Positions 34,750 to 43,351 are shown, counted from the stretch's first letter. The stretch: 64,000 nt of DNA from Spirosoma radiotolerans (GCF_000974425.1 NZ_CP010429.1:6092501-6156500), one strand, 5' to 3'. The notes: generated from the sequence alone by a model not told the origin. Program-made: numbers and translations.

Positions 34750-35560
34750 ACAGACAAACGAGCAGCTAGCCGATTGGTTAAGCGATCGGTTGTCTGACGC
34801 CGACCGGGCCCGTCTCGACATGCACCTGAAGCAGTGTCCTGCCTGTATGGCCGAAGCCAACTCGGTTCGCCAGCTTTGGCAACTTATGGGCAACTTACCC
34901 ACACCAGAGCCCAGTGCCACGGCACGGGTTCGGTTCCAGGCCATGCTCGATACGTATAAGGATACCGTTACCATTCAGGAGGAAAGCGTGGTGGATACGT
35001 TACTAGCCAAACTGCGGCAAGTATGGACGCCCAAGTTCGCTTATCGATTGGCCTATAGTCTTGTTCTGATAAGCGTTGGCATAGCCGGTGGCTATTGGCT
35101 AAATCGCACGGCCGTACCAACTACAGCCTATCAGCAACAGATTGATACCTTATCGACACAGGTACAGGAAATGCGCCAAATGATGCTCCTGTCGGGGCTG
35201 GAAAACCCGGCGGCTTCTGAACGGCTTCGGGCGGTAAGTTATACGGAAGAAATCAGTGAAGTGAACGCGCAGGTCGTCGACGCCCTGCTGACAACGCTCA
35301 ACAACGACCAGAATGTGAATGTGCGGCTGGTTACGCTGGAAGCCCTGGCCAAATTAGCCGATAACCCGAAAGTACGCGAAGGACTGGTACAGTCGATTGC
35401 CCGGCAGGATTCTCCATTGGTTCAGTCGGCGCTGGCCGATGTGATGGTGAAGTTGCAGGAAAAACGCTCGATCAAACACCTGCGGCAATTGCTACGGGAC
35501 GATAACCTGAACGGGCTGGTAAAAGGTAAAATTGAGCAAAGTATTAGAGAATTATCTTGA
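34724..35560 (+). CDS. Anti-sigma factor with C-terminal HEAT repeats
   Basis: A 278-residue membrane protein. Residues about 1-50 form a zinc-type anti-sigma domain: a helix, then His-x3-Cys-x2-Cys in 'HLKQCPACM'. One membrane helix ('YSLVLISVGIAGGYWL') is at about 110-126. Outside the membrane, a coil ('QIDTLSTQVQEMRQMMLL') leads into HEAT-like helical repeats ('VNVRLVTLEALAKLADN', 'SPLVQSALADVMVKLQ', 'LRQLLRDDNLNGLVKG'). The HEAT part is likely the sensor or protein-binding arm. ATG 34724 is taken; ATG 34718 is equally open. Translationally coupled to the sigma gene. Confidence 0.85.
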   Translation: MNEQPLNCEQTNEQLADWLSDRLSDADRARLDMHLKQCPACMAEANSVRQLWQLMGNLPTPEPSATARVRFQAMLDTYKDTVTIQEESVVDTLLAKLRQVWTPKFAYRLAYSLVLISVGIAGGYWLNRTAVPTTAYQQQIDTLSTQVQEMRQMMLLSGLENPAASERLRAVSYTEEISEVNAQVVDALLTTLNNDQNVNVRLVTLEALAKLADNPKVREGLVQSIARQDSPLVQSALADVMVKLQEKRSIKHLRQLLRDDNLNGLVKGKIEQSIRELS

Positions 35561-35655
35561 CGCCGGAAAGACATTAAACTTCCTCACTACCAAAGACCCT
35601 TCCGGCCTCAGGATGACAAAAACGCATAACGAAACGTAAACCCCAATCAACTACG

Positions 35656-36528
35656 ATGAAACGATTAATAATCCCCGTACTGGCGGGGCTGGTACTTTCT
35701 TGTGCTCAATCGCCGGCAACTGCTCAGGAATTTAAGGAGCACATCAGCAAAGAGTTCACTGTGTCGAAAGCCGCGAACAGCGCGCTGGCGATCTACAACG
35801 TCAACGGCTTTATCAAAGTCGAAGGTTACTCAGGCGATAAAGTCGTGATCGAGGTCGATAAGTCTATTACGGCAAAAAACAACCAGGATCTGGAAACGGG
35901 TAAGAAAGAATTCCAGCTTCAGTTCGAGCAGAAAGGCGATAGCCTTGTCGCTTACATTGCCGAACCGTTCGATTCGCGGCCACGACGCCGATGGAATGGG
36001 GGAAACAGCTGGAACAACGACCGCGAGGTAGATTATGACTTTACGCTCAACTTCACCGTCAAAGTGCCTAATCGCATGCATCTGATTGTCTCGACTGTCA
36101 ACCGGGGCAACGTGACCGTTAAGGATGTGGATGGAACCCTGCGAGTCCGAAATGTCAATGGGGCCATTACGCTGACGAACGTGAAAGGCACGACAGATGC
36201 CCACACCATCAACGGAAACCTCGATGTTGACTACGTGGCAAACCCTCCCGAAAACTCATCTTATTACACCCTAAACGGCGACATTCGGGTGAGCTACCCG
36301 GCCAATTTTTCTGCCGATTTACAGTTCAAGACGTTCCAGGGTAAGTTTTACACCGACTTTCCCAACGCCGAAATACTTCCCGTTCAGGCCATAAAAACGA
36401 CCCAGCAAACCGGCAACGGCACAGTTTATAAACTCAATAAAAACACCGCCATTCGCATTGGCAACGGTGGCAAAACATTCAAGTTCGAGACATTTAACGG
36501 AAGCATTTACATTAAAAAACAATCCTGA
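35656..36528 (+). CDS. DUF4097-like secreted beta-repeat protein 1
   Basis: A 290-residue exported protein. The signal region 'LVLSCAQSPATAQ' could be a lipobox or an ordinary signal peptide. The rest is repeated short strands with Asn-Gly turns ('STVNRGNVTVKDVDG', 'RNVNGAITLTNVKG', 'HTINGNLDVDYV', 'YTLNGDIRVSY', 'ETFNGSIYIKK'), as in DUF4097 beta-solenoid proteins. A basic Arg/Trp/Asn insert ('RPRRRWNGGNSWNND') lies near residue 110. It follows the sigma/anti-sigma pair and overlaps the next, related gene by one base, so these are probably regulon members. Function unknown. Confidence 0.75.
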   Translation: MKRLIIPVLAGLVLSCAQSPATAQEFKEHISKEFTVSKAANSALAIYNVNGFIKVEGYSGDKVVIEVDKSITAKNNQDLETGKKEFQLQFEQKGDSLVAYIAEPFDSRPRRRWNGGNSWNNDREVDYDFTLNFTVKVPNRMHLIVSTVNRGNVTVKDVDGTLRVRNVNGAITLTNVKGTTDAHTINGNLDVDYVANPPENSSYYTLNGDIRVSYPANFSADLQFKTFQGKFYTDFPNAEILPVQAIKTTQQTGNGTVYKLNKNTAIRIGNGGKTFKFETFNGSIYIKKQS

Positions 36529-37370
36529 TGAAAACGCATACACTAACCACCGCACTCTTGTTTCTGGGCCTATTTTTATCCCGACCACTACTCGCTCAGA
36601 ATGAGGTAAAAGAACAATTGGTCGTTCCGCTGAGCGACCCCGGCAAACCCGGCACCCTGCATGTAGGCCTGATCAATGGCTCCATTCATGTGATCGGTTA
36701 TACAGGCAAAGACGTTGTCATCGACATCGTTGCCAATCCAAAACGTGGACGGCGGGACGACAATGACGACCGGCCTGAGCGGTCAGCAAACGGGATGAAA
36801 CGCATTGGTACAGGCTCGCCCCTGGATGTCAGTGCTGAAGAACGGAACAATACTGTTAATATTAACGCCAACACCACCCGGCAGACTGTGGATTTGACGA
36901 TTAAAGTACCGCAGCGGTTTTCGCTTAAAGTCAGCACGGTCAACAACGGCACGATTGAGATTGAAAATGTGAGCGGCAATCTGGAAGCAACCAATGTCAA
37001 CGGTTATATCCACTTGGCCAATATTGCGGGTTCGGCCGTCGCCAACACGGTAAATGGTAACCTGATTGCTACGTTTAAAGCCATCGATTCTGATACACCG
37101 ATGGCGTTTTCTACGCTGAACGGGAATGTCGACGTAACCTTCCCGGCCAGTGTAAAAGCGAACAGCAAGCTCAAATCCGACCGGGGTGATATCTACAGCG
37201 ACTTCGATATCGACGTCGATAAAAACCAGCCGAAAGTCAGTCGGACCAGCCAATCCGGGATGTATCAGGTAAAGATCGAAGATTGGGTATATGGCAAGAT
37301 CAACGGGGGTGGGCCGGAAGTCATGATGAAAAACATGAACGGTAATATCTACATCCGCAAAGCGAAGTAA
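36528..37370 (+). CDS. DUF4097-like secreted beta-repeat protein 2
   Basis: A 280-residue paralogue of the preceding gene, with signal peptide ('TALLFLGLFLSRPLLAQ') and the same NG-turn strand repeats ('VGLINGSIHVIGYTG', 'STVNNGTIEIENVSG', 'TNVNGYIHLANIAG', 'NTVNGNLIATF', 'STLNGNVDVTF', 'KNMNGNIYIRK'). An Asp/Arg-rich patch ('GRRDDNDDRPERS') sits where its sister has an Arg/Trp patch. The TGATG junction means translation is coupled. The 16-bp gap to the serine hydrolase gene suggests one operon from 34177 to at least 38859. Confidence 0.75.
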   Translation: MKTHTLTTALLFLGLFLSRPLLAQNEVKEQLVVPLSDPGKPGTLHVGLINGSIHVIGYTGKDVVIDIVANPKRGRRDDNDDRPERSANGMKRIGTGSPLDVSAEERNNTVNINANTTRQTVDLTIKVPQRFSLKVSTVNNGTIEIENVSGNLEATNVNGYIHLANIAGSAVANTVNGNLIATFKAIDSDTPMAFSTLNGNVDVTFPASVKANSKLKSDRGDIYSDFDIDVDKNQPKVSRTSQSGMYQVKIEDWVYGKINGGGPEVMMKNMNGNIYIRKAK

Positions 37371-37386
37371 AAGGCGACCACATCGT

Positions 37387-38859
37387 ATGAACCAATTATT
37401 CGCTGCCGTTTGCCTACTGGTTCTACAGCCAGCTCTTGTTCAGGCTCAGTCGGCCATAACAAATGCCCGCGCTGAAGCGACTATTCAGCAACTGGGAACC
37501 GCGTTTGTTCAGGAAAAGTCGCATGTGGGATTGTCCATCGGGATCATCCGGAATGGAAAGACATCGTTCTATACTTTCGGTACGACGGAGAAAGGCAAAA
37601 ATCAGTTACCGACGGAGAATACGATTTATGAAATCGGGTCGATCACCAAGACGTTTGGGAGCCTACTGCTGGCAAGGGCCGTTCTCGACCAGCGCGTCCG
37701 GCTCGACGACGACATCCGCCAGTACCTCGATGGCGACTATCCGAATCTGGCCTACGAAGGCAAACCCATTCGATTGGTACACCTGACCAACTGGACGTCC
37801 GAATTACCGGACAACTTCCCGGATAAGCCCGATGCCTACAAGCAGGTACCCCAGGATTCGATTCCATTCCGCATTATGAATGGGTTAAGCCAATATACCC
37901 GGCAGGATTTCTTCAACGATTTGCACGCCGTTACCCTCAAGGCGGCACCCGGCCAAAATCCCCGTCACTCCAACGTAGCGGCTCAATTGTTGGGTTATAT
38001 TCTGGAGAAAATCTACCAGATGCCCTACGATGAGTTGATCAAAACGCAGATTGAGCAGCCGCTTGCCATGCGGAACACCTTTAGTTTGCCACAATCAGCG
38101 GATCAGTTTGCGATAGGCTACAGTGGAAATGGCGTCCAGATGCCTGCGTTTACGCTGAAAGCCATGCAGGCAGCCGGTGGCCTTCGCTACAGTACAGCCG
38201 ATTTGCTGAAGTATGCCGCCTATCAGTTGGATGAGCGAGACCCGGCCGTGAAGCTGAGCCATCAAACTACCTGGGGTAGCCCCGACAGTCAGGCCTTTGG
38301 CTTAAACTGGTTTCTCCACAAAACCATCGACAGCAAACGACAGATCGAACACTCAGGCGGTACGTTCGGCTTTGCCAGTTACTGCGACCTATATCCGGAT
38401 CAGAAAACGGCCCTTGTGTTATTCGCCAACAACTCGGATCAAACAACACAGGGCCAGCTTGGTGAACTGTCAAAAAAAATAATGGACGCGCTCTATGGAG
38501 AACCGGCCGCCCTGACAGCGCTGAAGGACGCGTTGAAAAAACGAGGCTATGCACAGGTGATCAATGTGGTGAAGGATGTCCATAAAAAGCATCCGGAACT
38601 CCATTTGAACGAAAATTACGTGAATAACTGGGGTTACTCACTGGTCGGGCAGGGTAAACTTCAGGAGGCACTCGCCATCTTCAAGCTGAATGTCAGCCTT
38701 TATCCCACTGGCTGGAATACCTACGACAGCCTGGCTGAAACCTACGAGCGAATCGGCAACCGCAAACTGGCCATCGATAATTATACCCGGTCGCTGGCCT
38801 TGAACCCGAACAATACCAACGCTACCGAATTCCTCAAAAAAAACGGCGAGGGTAAGTAA
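37387..38859 (+). CDS. Serine hydrolase (class C-like) with TPR tail
   Basis: A 490-residue exported protein ('VLQPALVQAQ' signal end). Residues about 25-370 are a beta-lactamase/PBP4*-type fold: SxxK as 'IGSITKTFG', and a third motif 'HSGG' in 'IEHSGGTFGFASY'. The second motif, normally Tyr-x-Asn, is His-Ser-Asn ('PRHSNVAAQLLG', His codon at 37966), which could weaken or change catalysis. The C-terminus holds TPR helices ('WGYSLVGQGKLQEALAIF', 'YERIGNRKLAIDNYTRSLAL'). Members cleave esters, D-amino acid peptides or beta-lactams; the substrate here is unknown. A homologue follows. Confidence 0.83.
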   Translation: MNQLFAAVCLLVLQPALVQAQSAITNARAEATIQQLGTAFVQEKSHVGLSIGIIRNGKTSFYTFGTTEKGKNQLPTENTIYEIGSITKTFGSLLLARAVLDQRVRLDDDIRQYLDGDYPNLAYEGKPIRLVHLTNWTSELPDNFPDKPDAYKQVPQDSIPFRIMNGLSQYTRQDFFNDLHAVTLKAAPGQNPRHSNVAAQLLGYILEKIYQMPYDELIKTQIEQPLAMRNTFSLPQSADQFAIGYSGNGVQMPAFTLKAMQAAGGLRYSTADLLKYAAYQLDERDPAVKLSHQTTWGSPDSQAFGLNWFLHKTIDSKRQIEHSGGTFGFASYCDLYPDQKTALVLFANNSDQTTQGQLGELSKKIMDALYGEPAALTALKDALKKRGYAQVINVVKDVHKKHPELHLNENYVNNWGYSLVGQGKLQEALAIFKLNVSLYPTGWNTYDSLAETYERIGNRKLAIDNYTRSLALNPNNTNATEFLKKNGEGK

Positions 38860-38982
38860 CAGATGCCCTGGTTATGTGGAGTAGGCAAGCAACCGGTTTG
38901 GCAAAAGCTGCATCTGTTGATAAACAGCGAGTGCCTCAATCAGCGATTTACTATCCTCAACTCTTTACCTCAGCCTACATTT

Positions 38983-40155
38983 ATGAACGCCTGGCTTATC
39001 TCCGCCCTGTTGCTGTTTCCATCAGCGCTTATTTACCCTAAATGCCCGGCTGCACTGGTTACGCTTCCCATTAAGGCCTTAACGGATAACCCCCAGAAAA
39101 GTCCGGTCGATCGTCTTGTTGAGAAAGCCGCTCAGCAATTCATGGCAGCACCGCAGGCGGTCGGACTTTCGGTCGGTATTTATAAAGATGGGCAAACGTA
39201 TGTTTATAACTACGGCACCCTTCAGAAAGACCGTCAGCAACTCCCAACCAGCCAAACGCTGTACGCCATCGCGTCCATCAGTATGACCATGACGGGTGCT
39301 TTGCTGGCCCAGGCGGTCGTTGAAAAGAAAGTGACGTTAGGAGACGACATCCGGACGTATTTGCCAAGCCATTATCCAAACCTCTCATTTGACGGGCAAC
39401 CCATTCGCCTTTTTCACCTGATCAATCACCGATCAGGATTGCCATTCCTCCTGCCAGATCGTCCGGATGCCTTCGCCAACACTACCCTATCCTCCTCGGC
39501 AATTGCCACCGCGCTTTTGCAGAATTATACCCAAACCGACTTCTTTGCCGATTTGCGTAAAGTCAAACTTGATGCCGCACCGGGCTATACCTTCAGGTAC
39601 TCCAACGTGGGGGCTCAGTTATTGGGGTATATTTTGGAACGCGTCTATAAAATGCCTTTCGAGGAGCTTGTTCGTGTGAAAATAACCCAGCCGCTGACCA
39701 TGAACGATACGAAAATTACGCTGGACCCGGCGGATCAGGCGCGTATGGCCAACGGGTACGACTGCAATGGCGTCCAAATGCCGAACGCGCCGAATCAACT
39801 CCAAGGCGCTTGTGCTTTGAAGTCGACTGTGGCAGATATGCTGAAATTCATTCAATGGAATGTCGCCGAACAGGACAAAGCGGCCAAACTGAGTCATCAG
39901 CCAACTTGGGGCGACGAAAATCGGTATTCGGCTGGTTTAAACTGGCAAATGCTTAACGTCGCGGGCCACCGCGTCATTTGGCAGGACGGCAACATTCCCG
40001 GTTTTAGCAGCCTGTGCGTCAATTACCCGGATCTGGACATGGGCATCGTTATCCTCAGCAATGAATGTGATCGGAAAACCGCTTTCCGTATGACGACGCT
40101 GGCCAATCAACTGATGCAGGCCCTTGACGAACGAGCGGTGGCCTTGCCGAACTGA
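38983..40155 (+). CDS. Serine hydrolase homologue, Lys lost (pseudoenzyme?)
   Basis: A 390-residue relative of the preceding gene without the TPR tail. The SxxK motif reads 'IASISMTMTG': Ser is kept, but the catalytic Lys is Met (ATG at 39283). The Tyr motif is intact ('FRYSNVGAQLLG'). The HSGG motif is replaced by 'WQDGNIPGFSS'. With the general base gone, normal activity is unlikely, so this may be a binding or regulatory homologue. Signal-like start 'MNAWLISALLLFPSALI'. The frame extends to 38863, but ATG 38983 starts the hydrophobic segment. Confidence 0.8.
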   Translation: MNAWLISALLLFPSALIYPKCPAALVTLPIKALTDNPQKSPVDRLVEKAAQQFMAAPQAVGLSVGIYKDGQTYVYNYGTLQKDRQQLPTSQTLYAIASISMTMTGALLAQAVVEKKVTLGDDIRTYLPSHYPNLSFDGQPIRLFHLINHRSGLPFLLPDRPDAFANTTLSSSAIATALLQNYTQTDFFADLRKVKLDAAPGYTFRYSNVGAQLLGYILERVYKMPFEELVRVKITQPLTMNDTKITLDPADQARMANGYDCNGVQMPNAPNQLQGACALKSTVADMLKFIQWNVAEQDKAAKLSHQPTWGDENRYSAGLNWQMLNVAGHRVIWQDGNIPGFSSLCVNYPDLDMGIVILSNECDRKTAFRMTTLANQLMQALDERAVALPN

Positions 40156-40206
40156 TGACTTGCCGCTGACCTGCCAAACACTGACCTATACCTTATTCAT
40201 TTCCTA

Positions 40207-40243
40207 TGTCCGCAGATGAACGTAAACTGTCCGATAATGGACA
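40207..40243 (+). promoter_or_regulatory. Tandem dyad operator 5 (putative UAS)
   Basis: GTCCG-N4-TGAAC, then GTCCG-N4-TGGAC 21 bp later. It starts 52 bp after the serine hydrolase stop and 91 bp before the promoter element at 40298. Confidence 0.72.
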
Positions 40244-40297
40244 TTTTACGTTCGCTTCGTTTAGCCAACCCACTAATTGACAACCTGTTAGATATAG

Positions 40298-40312
40298 TGG
40301 TACAAGATTTGG
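40298..40312 (+). promoter_or_regulatory. Sigma-54-type promoter 5
   Basis: TGGTACA-AGAT-TTGG. Transcription would start near 40323, so the in-frame ATG at 40314 falls upstream of the transcript and ATG 40347 is the likely start. Confidence 0.62.
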
Positions 40313-40346
40313 GATGGTTATAAGCCATATCCTTAATCCTAAAGCT

Positions 40347-40643
40347 ATGTCATACATCGCCATTCCCATCTCCTCATTACCTGGTAAACAGGACATTGAA
40401 ATCGACGTGACGATCAACGGGCAAAAACAGGCGCTTCACTACCGTGTCGAACTGTTTTACTGGGGCGATTGCCGGGTACCGACCTTCGACCGGGTCGAGT
40501 GCATTCAACAACTGCTGGCCGATTATGACCGTGATTGGGCGCTTTATTACATTGGCTCACCCACTGACGACTTCGTTCCTATCACATTTGTCAGGAAAGA
40601 GGATCTGGTCAAACAACGCACCCTTCTGAGAGCTTCCTCCTGA
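40347..40643 (+). CDS. 98-residue protein, unknown family
   Basis: Starts 'MSYIAIPISSLPGKQDIEIDV' (written here as 'MSYIAIPISSLPGKQD'). No signal peptide or membrane helix is apparent, so it is probably cytoplasmic. The middle is rich in Tyr, Trp and Asp ('YRVELFYWGDCRVPTFDRVE', 'DYDRDWALYYIGSP'), and the end is basic ('FVRKEDLVKQRTLLR'). It is the first gene after operator 5, with a permease 158 bp downstream. It could be an accessory or regulatory peptide of that permease, but this rests only on position. I do not recognise the family. Confidence 0.65.
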   Translation: MSYIAIPISSLPGKQDIEIDVTINGQKQALHYRVELFYWGDCRVPTFDRVECIQQLLADYDRDWALYYIGSPTDDFVPITFVRKEDLVKQRTLLRASS

Positions 40644-40692
40644 AGCGGGTCAGCAGATTGTAATCAACTCAACAGAGATTATCTTGATGAAT

Positions 40693-40734
40693 AAGCCTGA
40701 TCGATAGGCGTTATGTAAACTATCCATCAGGCTT
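40693..40734. terminator. Inverted repeat between 98-aa gene and permease
   Basis: AAGCCTGAT (40693-40701) pairs with ATCAGGCTT (40726-40734) around a 24-base loop; a long AT-rich tract follows. It may partly terminate or attenuate transcription before the permease at 40802, or be an operator for a separate promoter. Confidence 0.4.
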
Positions 40735-40801
40735 AAATCATACCCACTATATATAAGAAAACTATATATATTTGTTCCATTACTATCTCCAAACTCGCCT
40801 T

Positions 40802-43207
40802 ATGTTCCGCAACTTTCTCAAAATCTCCCTTCGCAATCTGTGGCGTAACCGGAAAGTTACCCTGATCAGTATCGTCGGCCTCTCAATCGGACTGGCTTGC
40901 AGCCTGGTTATTTTCCTGCTGGTCAACTATATGTTCAGCTTTGATCGCTATCATGCGAAAGCCGACCGAACGTTTTGGGTCGTCACAGACATCCGGCAGG
41001 AGAATATTGTCCCTACCGATGCCACACCCCGGCCAATGGGCGATGTGCTGAGGCAGGAGCTTCCCTTTGTGGAAACGGCGGCCCGACTCGAAAATGTCGC
41101 CAGCCGCGTCATGGCTGTGCCCGATGGGAAAGGCGGCTTTTCGAAAAAATTTGACGAATCGCGTAACCTCTGTTTTACTGAACCGGAATTCTTCAGCGTA
41201 TTCGATTCTGAGTGGCTAAGTGGTAACCCGACAACCGCATTGGCGGCCCCAAACACGGTCGTCCTGACGGAGCGATATGCGCAGAAATACTTTGGTTCAG
41301 CCAATCCAATCGGTAAAGTGTTACGCTTCGACAACCAGGCGAACCTGACCGTTACAGGCCTCATCAAAAATCTGCCGTCCAATACCAAGCTCCGTTACGA
41401 CGCCTTCATTTCCTATGCGACCGTGCCCACTCTTTTGGGCGCGAATGGCAAACAGGCCATGCAGGACTGGGCCAACGTATTTACCGTATGCTTCGTTACT
41501 CTTCGCGAAGGCACGCCCGTAGAACGGTTGCTCGATGCTTTTCCGGTTATCCGAAAGAAATACCTGACCACTCCCGAAGCGAAGAAACTGGACTTTCATG
41601 CCATTCCGCTCCCGGAGTTAGACCATTTACCCCAGTACGGTGGCCGGTCGCCGAAGGCAATTTTGTATGCGCTCATTATTGTCGGTCTATTTCTGGTGGT
41701 GGCGTCCTGCATTAACTTCATTAACGTAGCCACTGCCCACGCCCTGAAACGGTCCAAAGAAGTGGGGGTACGCAAGGCCGTCGGTAGTTCGCGCTGGCAA
41801 CTCGTCGGGCAGTTTATGACGGAAACAACACTGATTACACTCGCAGCCGTGCTCCTGGCTATTCTGTTGGCTTACCTCTGCCTGCCAATGCTGAACAGCG
41901 CCCTGGCTGTTATGAATACCGACATTTCCATTGGGAGTCTATTTCGGCCCGATTTACTACGCTGGTTTGTTGCCCTGATTGTCGGCGTCATTCTGCTCGC
42001 TGGCCTGTATCCCTCGCTGGTGTTGGCTCGCTTTAATCCGGTGGCGGCTCTGCGCGGTCGTCTAACGACGCAACAGGTTGGCGGGGTATTCGTTCGGCGC
42101 GGGCTGATTGTCACGCAGTTTTTCATTACTCAATTATTCATCATTGGGGTAGTCGTCATGATGGCTCAGCTACGGCACATACAAAAGGCTGATTTAGGAT
42201 TTCAGAAAGAAGCTATCCTGACGGTACCCCTACCGGCTAGTAATGCCCTGAAGCAGGACGTCGTTCGGACCCGGATGGAGCAGATAGCGGGCGTCGAAGC
42301 CGTGTCGTTGGGTGCCGATCCTCCCGTAGCTTACCGGCGACTGCCCGTGCCCTTTACGTATGACTCCCATACGCAACCGGAGAAATTTCCTACGGTGGTT
42401 AAGGTTGCCGACAAGAACTATGTGCCGCTTTATGGGATCAGGCTACTGGCTGGGCGCAACTTTCGAACCAACGATACGACGAACAATGAAGCGCTCGTGA
42501 ATGAAACAATGGTACGGGACTTAGGGCTACACTCACCCAATGATGTACTCGGAAAACGCATTAACCTGTGGGGTGGCGACAAAATTGTGGTTGGCGTCGT
42601 GCGTGATTTTCACCTGGGTAGCTTAAACCAACGGATTGTACCTGCCACCATTCTAAACTACTACCGTGAGAATCGACTAGCCTCATTGAAACTCAACTCA
42701 ACCACCCTACCGGCAACGCTGAAAGCGGTTGAAAGCACCTGGAATGCGTTATATCCTGAACACGTTTTCAAAGCCAATTTCGTGGATGATCTGCTGGACA
42801 ACTTTTACATGACCGAGCACATCCTACTCGGTTTGGCCCAGGTGTTTTCGTTAATCGCCATCCTGATTGGCTGTTTGGGATTGTATGGACTAGTAGCGTT
42901 TATGGCCGAATCCAGAACAAAAGAAATTGGTATTCGTAAAGTGCTGGGTGCTACGTTACCGCAGCTTGTCTGGCTATTTGGCCGCGAATTTAGCCGACTG
43001 GTGTTCATTGGCTTTGCGCTGGCAGCTCCGCTGGGTTGGTTTCTGATGAACGGCTGGCTTCAGGGCTACGCATACCACGTTCATTTCAGCTGGTGGATTT
43101 TTGCGATTACCCTGGTCTCAGCCGTCGTCATCACGGCGCTCACCGTTGGCTATGAATCTCTAAAAGCCGCTCGTATGGACCCCGCCCGAAGCCTGCGGAC
43201 AGAATAA
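40802..43207 (+). CDS. FtsX/MacB-like ABC permease G
   Basis: An 801-residue permease located away from the main array. It starts 'MFRNFLKISLRNLWRNR'; the TTG at 40772 is less likely. The helix 6 signature 'GCLGLYGLVAFMAE' and the 'RRGLIVTQFFITQLFIIG' helix 5 place it in the subfamily of the 11869 and 23285 genes. It is more divergent: motifs 'LKRSKEVGVRKAVGS' and 'ESRTKEIGIRKVLGAT', and the tail 'DPARSLRTE' instead of 'NPVKSLRSE'. It probably shares operator 5 with the 98-residue protein. Confidence 0.87.
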   Translation: MFRNFLKISLRNLWRNRKVTLISIVGLSIGLACSLVIFLLVNYMFSFDRYHAKADRTFWVVTDIRQENIVPTDATPRPMGDVLRQELPFVETAARLENVASRVMAVPDGKGGFSKKFDESRNLCFTEPEFFSVFDSEWLSGNPTTALAAPNTVVLTERYAQKYFGSANPIGKVLRFDNQANLTVTGLIKNLPSNTKLRYDAFISYATVPTLLGANGKQAMQDWANVFTVCFVTLREGTPVERLLDAFPVIRKKYLTTPEAKKLDFHAIPLPELDHLPQYGGRSPKAILYALIIVGLFLVVASCINFINVATAHALKRSKEVGVRKAVGSSRWQLVGQFMTETTLITLAAVLLAILLAYLCLPMLNSALAVMNTDISIGSLFRPDLLRWFVALIVGVILLAGLYPSLVLARFNPVAALRGRLTTQQVGGVFVRRGLIVTQFFITQLFIIGVVVMMAQLRHIQKADLGFQKEAILTVPLPASNALKQDVVRTRMEQIAGVEAVSLGADPPVAYRRLPVPFTYDSHTQPEKFPTVVKVADKNYVPLYGIRLLAGRNFRTNDTTNNEALVNETMVRDLGLHSPNDVLGKRINLWGGDKIVVGVVRDFHLGSLNQRIVPATILNYYRENRLASLKLNSTTLPATLKAVESTWNALYPEHVFKANFVDDLLDNFYMTEHILLGLAQVFSLIAILIGCLGLYGLVAFMAESRTKEIGIRKVLGATLPQLVWLFGREFSRLVFIGFALAAPLGWFLMNGWLQGYAYHVHFSWWIFAITLVSAVVITALTVGYESLKAARMDPARSLRTE

Positions 43208-43219
43208 AGTGGATTTCTG

Positions 43220-43247
43220 ATGGTGCGAGGCTACAGCCTCGCGCTAT
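43220..43247. repeat. Palindrome, GCGAGGC type
   Basis: ATGGTGCGAGGC-taca-GCCTCGCGCTAT: a 12-bp stem with two G-T type pairs. Same core as the palindromes at 20088 and 34046. It lies 13 bp after permease G and may end its transcript. Confidence 0.55.
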
Positions 43248-43351
43248 CGTTGCACAGCCATCACAGCCGTAAAGAGCACGTTAACGATAAACTTATCAAC
43301 GGCTTTGACACGCACTGGCAAAAGTCCGAAATTTGATATAAACCCCTAGCG

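Noticed and set aside
40314..40346. ATG 40314 as start of the 98-residue protein
   Set aside because: It overlaps the region just after the -12-like element and upstream of the predicted transcript start.
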